Shown here: piece by piece, positions 7,761-15,116 of the stretch
How the letters are laid out: every line of letters starts with the position of its first letter
Numbering within the stretch: the first letter of the stretch is position 1
Assembly: GCA_035292785.1 (NCBI GenBank)
Contig: DATDPK010000048.1
Span: forward strand, 1 to 20,303
Length of the DNA stretch: 20,303 nucleotides
Source: CABMGU01 sp035292785
Lineage (GTDB): Archaea > Nanobdellota > Nanobdellia > Woesearchaeales > ARS49
Reading direction: 5' to 3'
Notes under the pieces: generated by a model
What the model saw: the letters and a program-made list of their open reading frames with translations, nothing else
Database searches by the model: none
Told to the model about the DNA's origin: nothing
Position numbers and translations under genes: made by a program

Positions 7761-8420
7761 ATGAAGTGGTTTGTTTGGGATTTGCACGGCGTTTTGGAAT
7801 GCGGCGCTGAAGAAGTTGTGGAAGAAATCACAAATGAAGTGCTGCAGAGTTCCGGCTATTCCAGAAGAATCAGCACAGAAGAAAATCTTGCATTGTATGG
7901 GCGCAAGTGGTTTGAGTATTTTGCTCATTTGCTTCCTGGCGAGCCTCACGAAAGGTATTTGGAGCTTCAGGCTGCTTGTTTTGCAATGTCTGCTGCAAGG
8001 CCTGACCTGATCGCAAGGCATATTCGCCCGACTCTTCACGCTCATTTTGTTTTGGATACCATAGCGAGAAGCGAGGGCAATGGCCAGGTCCTTATTTCTA
8101 ATACTCAGCCGCAATCATTGCCGGTTTTCTTAAGGACTCTTGATATGACAGCATATTTTCCTCCAGAATATGCACTTGCTGTTGGTGCGCACAATGGCAC
8201 AAGCTCGAAAAGAGAAGCTTTGGAAGGATTTTTGAGAGATAAACAAGTTTCAGGCGGAGTATCTGTCAGCGATTCTCCTGAAGATATGCCTCTGTCTGAA
8301 ATTGTCAGGGGACAGGCATTTTTGTACGCTCATCCAGACAGGCCTTTCCGTGATTGCGATACGCGCCTTGTAAGGCATCGCAAGATTAGGGATTTGCGTG
8401 ATGTCTTGTTAGAACTCTGA
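7761..8420 (+). CDS. HAD-superfamily hydrolase with DxH variant motif I
   Basis: 219 aa. Motif I is 'VWDLHGVLE' with the nucleophile Asp at residue 7; the second Asp of the usual DxD is His9. Motif II is 'VLISNTQPQS' (Ser113-Asn114), motif III the Lys of 'SSKREAL' (Lys150), and motif IV 'VSDSPEDM' (Asp171, Asp175). A helical cap (residues ~15-95) lies between motifs I and II, as in C1-type phosphatases. In this superfamily the second Asp acts as the general acid in phosphatases, and its change affects whether the enzyme releases phosphate, so activity may be altered. Substrate unknown. A TATA-like ATTAAATAG (7731-7739) is 26 bp before the ATG (leaderless). The stop abuts the convergent nucleotidyltransferase gene. 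Confidence 0.8.
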   Translation: MKWFVWDLHGVLECGAEEVVEEITNEVLQSSGYSRRISTEENLALYGRKWFEYFAHLLPGEPHERYLELQAACFAMSAARPDLIARHIRPTLHAHFVLDTIARSEGNGQVLISNTQPQSLPVFLRTLDMTAYFPPEYALAVGAHNGTSSKREALEGFLRDKQVSGGVSVSDSPEDMPLSEIVRGQAFLYAHPDRPFRDCDTRLVRHRKIRDLRDVLLEL

Positions 8421-9230
8421 TTATCTTTGCTCTACTACTTTCTGCATTGCTTTGACAAAGTCTTCTGCTTCTTTTTTCCACGTGTCGAATTCTTTGCCGG
8501 TTATTCTTTGTATTTCTCTGTGAGTTATTTTCTTCTGCAGTTTGTAGAAAAAGTCCATAACGCCTGCATATTTTCTGTTGATGTGTCCTGTCTTGACCAG
8601 TCTTCTTTCTATTAAGTCTGAAATGTGTGCTGGTGTTGGGGGCACTTCTCCCATTTTCATTAAGGCAGCGTGTGCTGAGTCTACAACTGCCCAGTACAAG
8701 TCAAGTGATGCCTGCAATATATGCCAGTCTGCATTGTTTATTGTTGCCGGCGCTCTTGCAAAGTACAGCCAGATGCTTTCTTTTGTCGGCCTTATCCTGC
8801 CTTGGAATAATAATTCCTGCAATGGTGAGAAAAATCCGGCGTCATAAAGCGGAACGCCGTCTCTCAGCATGTTTATCGCTATCGGGTCGCCATTTCTAAT
8901 ATACTCCCAGAAGCTTGTCAGTTTCAGTGTTGTAATATGCATTCTTTTGCTTATTTTCGATGCAATTCTTTCAGTAATAACTCTGTATGACTGTATTACT
9001 TCAGGGCTCAACATCAAGGTTAAGTCGTTAATGACAATCAGGACATCAATGTCTCTTTCTCCATAAAGCGGTCTTTCTTCGCGGGCAGTGCTTCCGAACA
9101 ACACTACTGCCTTGATGAAGTCTTCAAGTTCTTTGTGCATTTCCTGCCCAAACTTGTATGCGAAGTCATAGTCTGTAGAAGGGTATTTTGGAACGTTTGG
9201 ATGTTGTTTAGAGTGGACTTTAAATTTCAT
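8421..9230 (-). CDS. Pol-beta-type nucleotidyltransferase with helical C-terminal (HEPN-like) domain
   Basis: 269 aa from the ATG at 9230. The N-terminal domain has the minimal nucleotidyltransferase signature 'VVLFGSTARE' (Gly46-Ser47) followed by 'ERDIDVLIV' with the metal-binding Asp60 and Asp62. The C-terminal half is all helical; 'SLDLYWAVVDSAHAALMKMG' strongly resembles the HEPN-type four-helix bundle that accompanies MNT enzymes and the C-terminal domain of kanamycin nucleotidyltransferase. Such enzymes transfer a nucleotide to a small molecule, protein or RNA; the target is unknown. I reject an upstream TTG (9245) because a GTTTTAAAC box (~9253-9261) lies 27 bp from the ATG at 9230. 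No separate toxin or antitoxin gene is adjacent. Confidence 0.8.
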   Translation of the reverse strand: MKFKVHSKQHPNVPKYPSTDYDFAYKFGQEMHKELEDFIKAVVLFGSTAREERPLYGERDIDVLIVINDLTLMLSPEVIQSYRVITERIASKISKRMHITTLKLTSFWEYIRNGDPIAINMLRDGVPLYDAGFFSPLQELLFQGRIRPTKESIWLYFARAPATINNADWHILQASLDLYWAVVDSAHAALMKMGEVPPTPAHISDLIERRLVKTGHINRKYAGVMDFFYKLQKKITHREIQRITGKEFDTWKKEAEDFVKAMQKVVEQR

Positions 9231-9279
9231 ATACGAATTAGTCAATTTTGCTGTTTTAAACCTTTGGAACTCCTTGTCA
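9231..9279. promoter_or_regulatory. Divergent promoter region with shared TATA-like box
   Basis: The near-palindromic GTTTTAAAC at ~9253-9261 sits 27 bp from the nucleotidyltransferase ATG (9230) on the minus strand. It could also drive the + strand gene, with a transcript starting near 9285. Seen directly; dual use is inferred. Confidence 0.45.
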
Positions 9280-9345
9280 ATGAAAACAAGTATATTTTTG
9301 AATTCCGAAAAGATTAAAAATCAGTTGCGTGTTGCAGGTGTTGAT

Positions 9346-9837
9346 ATGAATTTATTATTCTTGGAAGAAGATCTCGAGGCTCTTGTTGAGGCTGAACAAA
9401 AAACAGCTGTTGAAGAGTTGGAAGCTGAAGAAGATGAACCGGAAAAGACCGTTGACGAAATAGTCAAGGAACTGTCTGATGAATTTTCTGAGGAGACTTC
9501 TGCTGTTGTTGAACAGCAGCAGGACCCTGAATCCTTTTTGAGCACTGCTTATACAATTGGTGTTGAGTATGGCGGTGAGACCAAGAAGTCTTATTACGAG
9601 TCTTTGAAAGATGCTGTATCCACTGAAACAGGGGCAGTTTATGAGGCAGTGATTGAGCAGGAGGGCAAGTCTCTTGAGCTTGGCCAGGAGATTAATGAGT
9701 ATGCAAGAGAGGATAAAATGAGCAATAGAACTACTTTTGTTCTTGACCCTGCATCAAGGGATGCGCGTGACCAGATTAAGCTGTTTAATCCTGCATTATG
9801 GCAGATAATGTATGACGGCAAGATAAAGTTCAACTGA
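9346..9837 (+). CDS. Acidic protein of unknown function
   Basis: 163 aa from ATG 9346 (MNLLFLEEDLEALVEAEQ). The first half is very acidic and helical (EELEAEEDEPEKTVDEIVKEL); the second half is a compact mixed region ending 'LDPASRDARDQIKLFNPALW' and 'QIMYDGKIKFN'. No signal peptide or membrane segment. I do not recognise it. The frame stays open upstream to ATG 9280; I prefer 9346 because AGGTG (9336-9340) lies 5 nt before it and a TATA-like GATTAAAAATC is 29 bp upstream, while the box near 9258 is only 22 bp from 9280. The stop abuts the convergent TIM-barrel gene. The acidic N-terminus could be a protein-interaction tail. Confidence 0.65.
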   Translation: MNLLFLEEDLEALVEAEQKTAVEELEAEEDEPEKTVDEIVKELSDEFSEETSAVVEQQQDPESFLSTAYTIGVEYGGETKKSYYESLKDAVSTETGAVYEAVIEQEGKSLELGQEINEYAREDKMSNRTTFVLDPASRDARDQIKLFNPALWQIMYDGKIKFN

Positions 9838-11703
9838 TTATTCTAGTGGTATTTCGCTCCAGAGCTTGAATTCATTGCTTGGTGCGTAACTTCCGAACAT
9901 GAATGTTGGCGAGTAGGTTTTTCCAAAGTATCCTGACTGCACTCTTCCCCAGCCTACTGGCTCGGATGCAAAGTATCCTCTTCCTATCGGAGCTTGTGAT
10001 CCCATTGCCTGCCATGTTTTTGTGAGTATTCTTCCTTCGCCGAATTTTTCTTCTTCGTGGCCTTCAGAAACTATGAATCCTGAGAATTTGTTTTTCTTGA
10101 ATATCTCTGCTGCTTCTTTTACCGGGAATATTCCTTGTCCTGGTGGAAGATGTCCGTGCGCAGCACTCATACTATCTACCAGCTGTATGCTTCCCACAAC
10201 ATCTTCTTTTGCTATCTTTTCTACTTGTTCCTTGTACCATTTGTTGAATCTTTGCACTCTTTTATCTTCTGTCTCTATTGTTCCTGTTTGCGGGTCTTTT
10301 TCCGGCTTGAAGTGTGCAAGCCACATTCCCATATGCGATGTGTCAAATAGCCCTTTGATGTGTTTTTTTGCTTCTTCCATTGCATGCGACTTGTTCAGGT
10401 CTTGCCTGAAATATGGATTATCAACCATTTCTCCTGTTTCTGAATCCTTGACTTGCCGTGATGACAGTAAATCTGCCATTCTGTCTCGTGATTTTTTTAC
10501 GAGTTTTATGAATTCATCTGGGTGGCTTCCGAAGAATCCTGGCCAGCCTATTTCTGGTCCTACGTGTATTGGCTTTGTGACTCTGCCTTTTTCCATTCCT
10601 TCGTGTGTTTCCTGCATTGCTATGATTCCTGCTTTTGCATAGCTGTCTGTGCTTTTTGCAAACGCGTATTCATCAAGTGGTTTGAGGTGCTTCTTTCTTT
10701 CCTCGACTTCTTTTGCCTGCTGTTCTTGTCCTATTGCTGCCTGTAATTTTTCTCTGTACAATAGTTCTGCCTGTTTTACTTTTTTCAGGGCTGCTTCTTT
10801 TTCTGCTCCTGTTGCCTGCTCGTATTCTTCTTGTGCTGGTTTGAGAGCTTTTTCTTTTACTTCTTCAGCATATCCCATATACGTGCTTCTCCATCCTTCT
10901 AATGTCTTGATTTGCCCTTCAAACACTTTTTCCATATAGATTTGTTCCGGCCTTTTGCCTTCTTTTTCTCCCCAGCGCACGAAGTCTTCCCAGGCAAACG
11001 CATTCACCACTGGTTTTCCATCTTTCACTTCTGTTATTTCCTTGAATGTTTCAGGATCGTATGGCAAATGCTGGACTTCTGTTTTTCTTATCTGCATTGT
11101 CCTGCCTGTTCTGTCATCTACAATCATCTTTATTGGCTGTTCTCCCACCTGCTCAAATCTTCCTTTTTCTTTTTCTTGGAATGGAGCGTCGTTTATGCTT
11201 CTTGGAAATTCCCAGGATACTATGTCTACGCCTCCTCCTCTTGCAATGTCTGCTGTGAATTTTATTGCGTCCTTGACTTCTTCCAATGATTGTTTTCGTT
11301 TTTCTTCTGAAAATGCGAATTGCTGGTAGTCAAATCCTGATAAATTGTTTAGTGATGTTGGAAGTTCTACTCCTGCGATGTTTACTCCGCTTGCCAATGC
11401 TACTTCTCGCAATGCTTCTCTTACTTCTTTGCCGTATGCTTTTGGTCTTCCGCCTATTGCGCTTTCATGCGGTGTCATGAGAACTATTTGGAGTGTTCCT
11501 GCTCCTCCTCTTATTGCCGCTTGTGTTGTCTGGATTATGTTCTTGAATCTTCCAGCAGGGTCGTGTTCCGGCACTGTTTGTCCGAGTTCTGATATCGGGA
11601 ATATTGGCTTTTCCAGGTTGACTTCTTCTTTTGGCGCTTCTGAGATTGCTTCGTGGTATTCCCTGTCCATTGGGTTGTAGCCCATCATTCTGAATTCAAC
11701 CAT
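9838..11703 (-). CDS. Large xylose-isomerase-like TIM-barrel protein with coiled-coil insertion
   Basis: 621 aa from ATG 11703 (MVEFRMMGYNPMDREYH). Two halves look like the AP-endonuclease-2/xylose-isomerase TIM barrel. Residues ~65-175 have 'LQIVLMTPHES', 'GVNIAGVELPTSL', 'GVDIVSWEFPRS'. Residues ~375-555 have 'HVGPEIGWPGFFGSHPDEF', 'IKGLFDTSHMGMWL', 'GSIQLVDSMSAAHGHLPPGQ', 'FSGFIVSEGHEE'. Candidate metal ligands follow the family order: Glu (~384), Asp/His of FDTSH (~454/457), His of AHGH (~516/518) and Glu of VSEG (~547). Between the halves lies a ~80-residue charged coiled coil (~275-345) not found in ordinary members, which are about 280 aa. The C-terminal ~60 residues are an Aro/Gly-rich extension. 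A TATAAA-like TATTTAAAG (11727-11735) is 28 bp from the ATG at 11703, which beats the ATG at 11712. Isomerase, epimerase or nuclease activity is possible; substrate unknown. Confidence 0.7.
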   Translation of the reverse strand: MVEFRMMGYNPMDREYHEAISEAPKEEVNLEKPIFPISELGQTVPEHDPAGRFKNIIQTTQAAIRGGAGTLQIVLMTPHESAIGGRPKAYGKEVREALREVALASGVNIAGVELPTSLNNLSGFDYQQFAFSEEKRKQSLEEVKDAIKFTADIARGGGVDIVSWEFPRSINDAPFQEKEKGRFEQVGEQPIKMIVDDRTGRTMQIRKTEVQHLPYDPETFKEITEVKDGKPVVNAFAWEDFVRWGEKEGKRPEQIYMEKVFEGQIKTLEGWRSTYMGYAEEVKEKALKPAQEEYEQATGAEKEAALKKVKQAELLYREKLQAAIGQEQQAKEVEERKKHLKPLDEYAFAKSTDSYAKAGIIAMQETHEGMEKGRVTKPIHVGPEIGWPGFFGSHPDEFIKLVKKSRDRMADLLSSRQVKDSETGEMVDNPYFRQDLNKSHAMEEAKKHIKGLFDTSHMGMWLAHFKPEKDPQTGTIETEDKRVQRFNKWYKEQVEKIAKEDVVGSIQLVDSMSAAHGHLPPGQGIFPVKEAAEIFKKNKFSGFIVSEGHEEEKFGEGRILTKTWQAMGSQAPIGRGYFASEPVGWGRVQSGYFGKTYSPTFMFGSYAPSNEFKLWSEIPLE

Positions 11704-11752
11704 GGTATACATTTATGGCTACTGAGTATTTAAAGATTTAGGCGTTTTGTGT

Positions 11753-11825
11753 CGCAAATCCATTAGATTTGCGAGCATGCTCGGAAATTTGGAGTATCAA
11801 TATATGACTTAAAGCAAATTTCCGA
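11753..11825 (-). repeat. Two perfect inverted repeats between 177-aa and TIM-barrel genes
   Basis: CGCAAATC (11753-11760) and GATTTGCG (11766-11773) form a perfect 8-bp stem with a 5-nt loop. TCGGAAATTT (11781-11790) and AAATTTCCGA (11816-11825) form a perfect 10-bp stem with a 25-nt loop, extended by CATG on both sides if one base bulges. They follow the stop codon of the 177-aa gene on its strand, so a 3' end structure or transcription terminator is the likely role. Confidence 0.7.
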
Positions 11826-11829
11826 CATG

Positions 11830-12363
11830 TCAGTTCCGGCTATAACTTCCAGCACCGCTTGTGTACATGCTTTCTGCTATTTGTTCTGCTCTTGACATTA
11901 GGTGCTGTTCTTTTGGCACGTATCCTTCTTCTTTTTTGACTTTGAGTCCTTGTCTTATGAAGTATAGTTTTTCCCTGTCTTCTCTTGTCTCTATTCCTGT
12001 TTCTTTTTCTCTTTGGTAGATGTTTTTCAGTTCTTGGTATAATTCATTGACAGGCATATGCGCTACTTTGTGGATTGCTTCTGTTTTTGGCGCTGTTTCA
12101 AGTATTTCTTCCAGCCTGTTTGTTGGCTCGAGCTTTGGTTTTTCCTCTTTTATTTTTGCAGTGAGCTTTTTCTCTTCTTTTGGTATTTCTATTTCTTCAA
12201 GGACTCTTTCTTCTTCCTCAGAAAGCGTAAGCATTTGTTCTGCTTGTTCTATGTCTTTTTGCCTTTCTGTTATTTCTTTTTGCAGTTCTTCGATTACTTG
12301 TTTTAGCGCTTTTACCCTTTTCTCTGGCGCCAGTCTTTTTATGTCGTCAAAATCTATTGCCAT
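11830..12363 (-). CDS. Coiled-coil protein, unknown function
   Basis: 177 aa. 'MAIDFDDIKRLAPEKRVKAL' leads into a long coiled coil (VIEELQKEITERQKDIEQ, to ~residue 60), a Lys/Glu/Pro linker, and a second helical part ('MPVNELYQELKNIYQREKE', 'REDREKLYFIRQGLKVKKEEG') ending in a small polar tail, SGAGSYSRN. No signal peptide or membrane helix. A TATA-like CTATATAATC (~12386-12395) is 27 bp upstream of the ATG, directly at the end of the preceding 526-aa gene, so it has its own leaderless promoter. It lies between the 526-aa gene and the TIM-barrel gene on the same strand. Its function is unknown; a scaffold or adaptor for those neighbours is a guess. Confidence 0.75.
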   Translation of the reverse strand: MAIDFDDIKRLAPEKRVKALKQVIEELQKEITERQKDIEQAEQMLTLSEEEERVLEEIEIPKEEKKLTAKIKEEKPKLEPTNRLEEILETAPKTEAIHKVAHMPVNELYQELKNIYQREKETGIETREDREKLYFIRQGLKVKKEEGYVPKEQHLMSRAEQIAESMYTSGAGSYSRN

Positions 12364-12395
12364 ATGGGCTTTTAGAGAATAAGTCTATATAATCT

Positions 12396-13976
12396 TTACC
12401 AAGAAAGCATTCCGTGTGCTTTCTTGAATATGCTGTAGTGGAGCCAGCAGGCTTTTCGTGCTGCTGTTGTCGCGTCTTCTCCTGTTTTTTTTGTTCCGAA
12501 TTTTGGCAGTTTTGGCAGTTCTGGTATTAGGCTTCCGAATACTTCCTTGAAGCCTTTTCCGACTGCTGTGAATGGCTCAAGAATGTCAATTCTTGGCTTT
12601 TCTGCTTTTGTTTCTGGTTTAGGGCCGGCTCCTGCTTCTTCAATGTAACTCGTTAAGTCTGTTCCTAAAGCGTCCATTGCGTCTTTCAGCGACTTGTCTA
12701 TGCTTGTTAACAGTTCAATGTCTTCCCTGCTTTTCATGTCGAGGAAGTTTTGTATCTGCTTTTTGTTCCAGGCGTATGAGCGCCAGGTGATTCTTGTTGA
12801 GCCTACGTGTATTGGCCCTCGGTGGTAGCCTGTGTCGCCTGTGAACTGCATGCTTGGTTTTGTGAAGTATTCGAAGTGCATCAGTATGCAGGTGTAGACG
12901 TCTTTGTGCCCTGGCTCGAGTCTTCTTGCCAGTATTTCTATCTCTATCATGCTGGATTCAAATGCAGCTATTAGTCTTGGGCTTTCGAGGAATTTTTGCT
13001 CTCCTGTCAGTCTTTCTATGTGCCTGAGGTATGGTTTTATCCAGTTTGAATACATTTTTATGACTTGGTAATGCTGTCTTAGGTAATCAAGCGTGAATCT
13101 TCTCCTGCCTTTCATTTCCTCGAATGTTGCCTCTTTCCAGGCCATGAAAGCGTACATTTTTCTTTTCAGGACTCCTCTTACTTGGATGTTGAATTCTTTT
13201 GCTTTCTCGTCAACTATTTTGTCCACTTCGTCTTTTGTTTTTGGGTGTATTGCGAAGAATAAGTCTGGCAGTGTTGTGAACTGAAGTTGCTGCGCCATTA
13301 CGAACAGGTTCGCTCCTGTTCTTTGCCCGCCTACAACTCCGTCAACTAAATCCACCCACATTCCTTTTAGTGCGACTTCTGCTGCTTCCTGCGGTCCTTT
13401 TTCTGTTTTTTTGCCTTCCTTGTCTATTCCTAATGAATCACGGTAGTATCCCAGTCTTTCATCTATCCATCTCAGCTCTCGTACGAGCTGGAACATGTCT
13501 TTTATCATTTTGCCGATTGTTGCAAGGTATTGTGCTGCTTTGTCCTGCGCCAGGCTTAATCTCTGCCCTCCTGCTCCGTAGAAGCTGCTGTGCTCTGATG
13601 CTGAGAACAGGTCTGTTATTTTGTCTATTATTGGAAACCCTATGTCTCCGAGGAAGTTTACGCACCAGAAGTATATCGGCTCTATGCTTTGGTGCCAGCT
13701 TTCCATTCCCAGATAGCATCTGTTGATTGGGTTTGGATAGTCAGTCATTATCATCTGGTCTTTTGCAACCTCTGCCCATTCGTGGTTTGCCGTATTGTCT
13801 GCTGCGCTTTCAAATTCTGCAGGATATTCTTTTTTTATTGAATCTAATGACGCGAGTTTTTCTTTTGGTGTTTTGCCGTCTATCCTGATTGTCTTGCCCG
13901 CTATCTGTATAGAAGTTATTTCCTTTCCGCCCGGGCTGAAGGGCCCGTAAGCAATTATTAGTTCGCTGCTGCGCAT
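12396..13976 (-). CDS. 526-aa helical protein of unknown function
   Basis: Starts 'MRSSELIIAYGPFSPGGKEI' with a small beta part (residues ~1-40) resembling a short nucleotide- or sugar-free decoration, then mostly helices rich in Trp, Tyr and Arg: 'YLGMESWHQSIEPIYFWC', 'FSASEHSSFYGAGGQRLSLA', 'KDMFQLVRELRWIDERLGYY', 'FEYFTKPSMQFTGDTGYHRG'. There is no signal peptide and no clear membrane helix. The C-terminal ~90 residues begin with a Lys/Pro/Glu linker and end 'ACWLHYSIFKKAHGMLSW'. I do not recognise any domain. The gene has an unusual leader with a ribosome binding site inside a hairpin. It ends just before the promoter of the 177-aa gene. Conserved-looking aromatic-rich helices suggest a real, folded cytoplasmic protein, possibly part of a complex. 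Confidence 0.75.
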   Translation of the reverse strand: MRSSELIIAYGPFSPGGKEITSIQIAGKTIRIDGKTPKEKLASLDSIKKEYPAEFESAADNTANHEWAEVAKDQMIMTDYPNPINRCYLGMESWHQSIEPIYFWCVNFLGDIGFPIIDKITDLFSASEHSSFYGAGGQRLSLAQDKAAQYLATIGKMIKDMFQLVRELRWIDERLGYYRDSLGIDKEGKKTEKGPQEAAEVALKGMWVDLVDGVVGGQRTGANLFVMAQQLQFTTLPDLFFAIHPKTKDEVDKIVDEKAKEFNIQVRGVLKRKMYAFMAWKEATFEEMKGRRRFTLDYLRQHYQVIKMYSNWIKPYLRHIERLTGEQKFLESPRLIAAFESSMIEIEILARRLEPGHKDVYTCILMHFEYFTKPSMQFTGDTGYHRGPIHVGSTRITWRSYAWNKKQIQNFLDMKSREDIELLTSIDKSLKDAMDALGTDLTSYIEEAGAGPKPETKAEKPRIDILEPFTAVGKGFKEVFGSLIPELPKLPKFGTKKTGEDATTAARKACWLHYSIFKKAHGMLSW

Positions 13977-13978
13977 TG

Positions 13979-14028
13979 TCTCCGAGTTATACGAGGAGAT
14001 TCCGACGAACTCTGTTCGGCGAGATCTC
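13979..14028 (-). promoter_or_regulatory. Structured leader with two mutually exclusive hairpins
   Basis: On the minus-strand RNA, hairpin A pairs GAGAU (14028-14024) with AUCUC (14000-13996) around a nearly complete inner stem closed by CGAAC/GUUCG with an AGA loop. Hairpin B pairs UCUCC (13999-13995) with GGAGA (13983-13979). A and B share four bases, so only one can form. B covers GGAG, the only ribosome-binding-like sequence before the ATG (13976; spacing only 3 nt). A TATA-like box on the minus strand (~14055-14063) predicts transcription start near 14032, so both hairpins lie in the leader. A switch or attenuator is inferred. Confidence 0.5.
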
Positions 14029-14062
14029 TTTTTTTGTTATTGTGTATTTAGCTGCTATTTAA

Positions 14063-14278
14063 TTATTTCTTTGCCAGTACTACGATAAACCCTACCTTGT
14101 GAACGATTCTTGATTTTGTTTTTTCTGCAAGTTCTTGTACGAGTTGTTTCTTTCCTTCTTTTGCAGCGCTTGGCAGGAATTTTACCTTGATTATTTTGTG
14201 TTTTTTTAGCTGTTTGATTGCTTGTTTGACTACTGTTTCTGTTATTCCCTGTTTGCCTATGTGCAGGCTTGGTGTCAT
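14063..14278 (-). CDS. CRM/YhbY-type RNA-binding protein
   Basis: 71 aa from ATG 14278 (MTPSLHIGKQGITETVVKQA). 'LHIGKQGITETVVKQAIKQL' and 'HKIIKVKFL' are the classic CRM (CRS1/YhbY) signature with the GxxG loop (GKQG), and 'SRIVHKVGFIVVLAK' forms the last strands. Bacterial YhbY associates with pre-50S ribosomal particles, and the domain binds structured RNA. The ATG at 14278 overlaps the upstream NFACT-R stop by ATGA, as at four other junctions in this window; the in-frame ATG at 14296, which has AGGA 5 nt ahead, is the alternative (77 aa). Coupling to NFACT-R supports a ribosome-linked job. Confidence 0.88.
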   Translation of the reverse strand: MTPSLHIGKQGITETVVKQAIKQLKKHKIIKVKFLPSAAKEGKKQLVQELAEKTKSRIVHKVGFIVVLAKK

Positions 14279-15051
14279 TGCGTGGTGATTTTGCATGTTC
14301 CTGCTGGGAGCACTCTTAGTACATTGTCAATGTCTGCTTCCAGGTATTTTGCTGTTTTTTTGGCGCAGTCGCTTGGCTTGTCTTTGCCTTGCGTTACTAC
14401 TGCGTATTTTTTGCAGTTTGCTTTTACTGCTGTTTCCGGCCCGCCCATTATTCTTTCATCCGGCAGTTTGCCTACTGCTAATTTTATCGTTCCCTGATGG
14501 TATGCTCTTTTTCCTGTTATCATGAATGCTCCTTTTGACATATATTCTCCTGATGGCGCTTTTTTGCTTACTTGTTCTGGCTTTATTTCATAGACTTCCA
14601 CTGCGCTTAATCCTAATTTCCACGCTTTTGAGTAGCTTGCTGTTGCGTCTGCAACTTCTTTTTTTGTTATGTCAGTTGGCTTTTTGCCTTCTGTTTTTAT
14701 TGTGAAAAATGGGCTTCCTGGCGCTTCTGTGTGGAATACTATGTCATCTTTGTCCGTATGCTTTTTGATTATTACTTCGTTTGTTGTCGCATCCCTTCCG
14801 CCTATGCACAAAAAGCCTTCTGAAGAGATAAACCATCTGAACTTTTCATACCATTCTTTTGGAACTGTTTTTTTGACTTCAACTTTTTTCTCTTCTGCTG
14901 CCTGTTTTCTTTCCAGCTCTTCCAGTTCTTTTTTGAATTTGAGAATTATCGCTCTTGCCCCTTCTGTCTTCTTGCGTGCTTTCTTTGACTTTTCAAAGTA
15001 CTCGTTTGCTGTCTGCTCGAGCTTTTTGCGAAGGTTTAGGGTGATTTGCAT
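14275..15051 (-). CDS. Stand-alone NFACT-R (DUF814) protein, RqcH/NEMF C-terminal type
   Basis: 258 aa. An N-terminal basic coiled coil (NLRKKLEQTANEYFEKSKKA to ~residue 60) is followed by the NFACT-R domain: 'KEWYEKFRWFISSEGFLCIG', 'GGRDATTNEVIIKKHTDKDD' and 'VFHTEAPGSPFFTIK', with GGRDA at residues 84-88. In full RqcH/NEMF/Rqc2 proteins (about 600-1000 aa) this part sits on the large ribosomal subunit near the blocked peptidyl-tRNA during ribosome rescue. The Fpg-like NFACT-N part that handles tRNA is absent here, and the stop is natural, so this is a separate domain form rather than a fragment. A TATA-like box (~15072-15081) is ~25 bp upstream of the ATG. It is coupled by ATGA to the CRM gene. 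Confidence 0.85.
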   Translation of the reverse strand: MQITLNLRKKLEQTANEYFEKSKKARKKTEGARAIILKFKKELEELERKQAAEEKKVEVKKTVPKEWYEKFRWFISSEGFLCIGGRDATTNEVIIKKHTDKDDIVFHTEAPGSPFFTIKTEGKKPTDITKKEVADATASYSKAWKLGLSAVEVYEIKPEQVSKKAPSGEYMSKGAFMITGKRAYHQGTIKLAVGKLPDERIMGGPETAVKANCKKYAVVTQGKDKPSDCAKKTAKYLEADIDNVLRVLPAGTCKITTQ

Positions 15052-15071
15052 TCTATTGATTTTATTGAAAA

Positions 15072-15081
15072 GAATTTATAT
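15072..15081. promoter_or_regulatory. Bidirectional TATA-like box
   Basis: AATTTATATA lies ~25 bp from the NFACT-R ATG on the minus strand (leaderless). It is also placed to start a + strand RNA near 15102 with a ~15-nt leader holding GGGGGT (15103-15108) before the deoxyribosyltransferase ATG. Confidence 0.5.
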
Positions 15082-15116
15082 AGTTATGCTAAATTCTGCG
15101 TTCTGGGGGTATTTTA

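Noticed and set aside
9280..9345. N-terminal extension of the acidic protein
   Set aside because: Open in frame, but the TATA spacing to ATG 9280 is only 22 bp and ATG 9346 has an AGGTG site; kept as the alternative start.
10022..10642. Long + strand open frame inside the TIM-barrel gene
   Set aside because: It is Ser/Cys/Phe-rich shadow coding caused by codon bias of the opposite strand; it has no promoter or domain.
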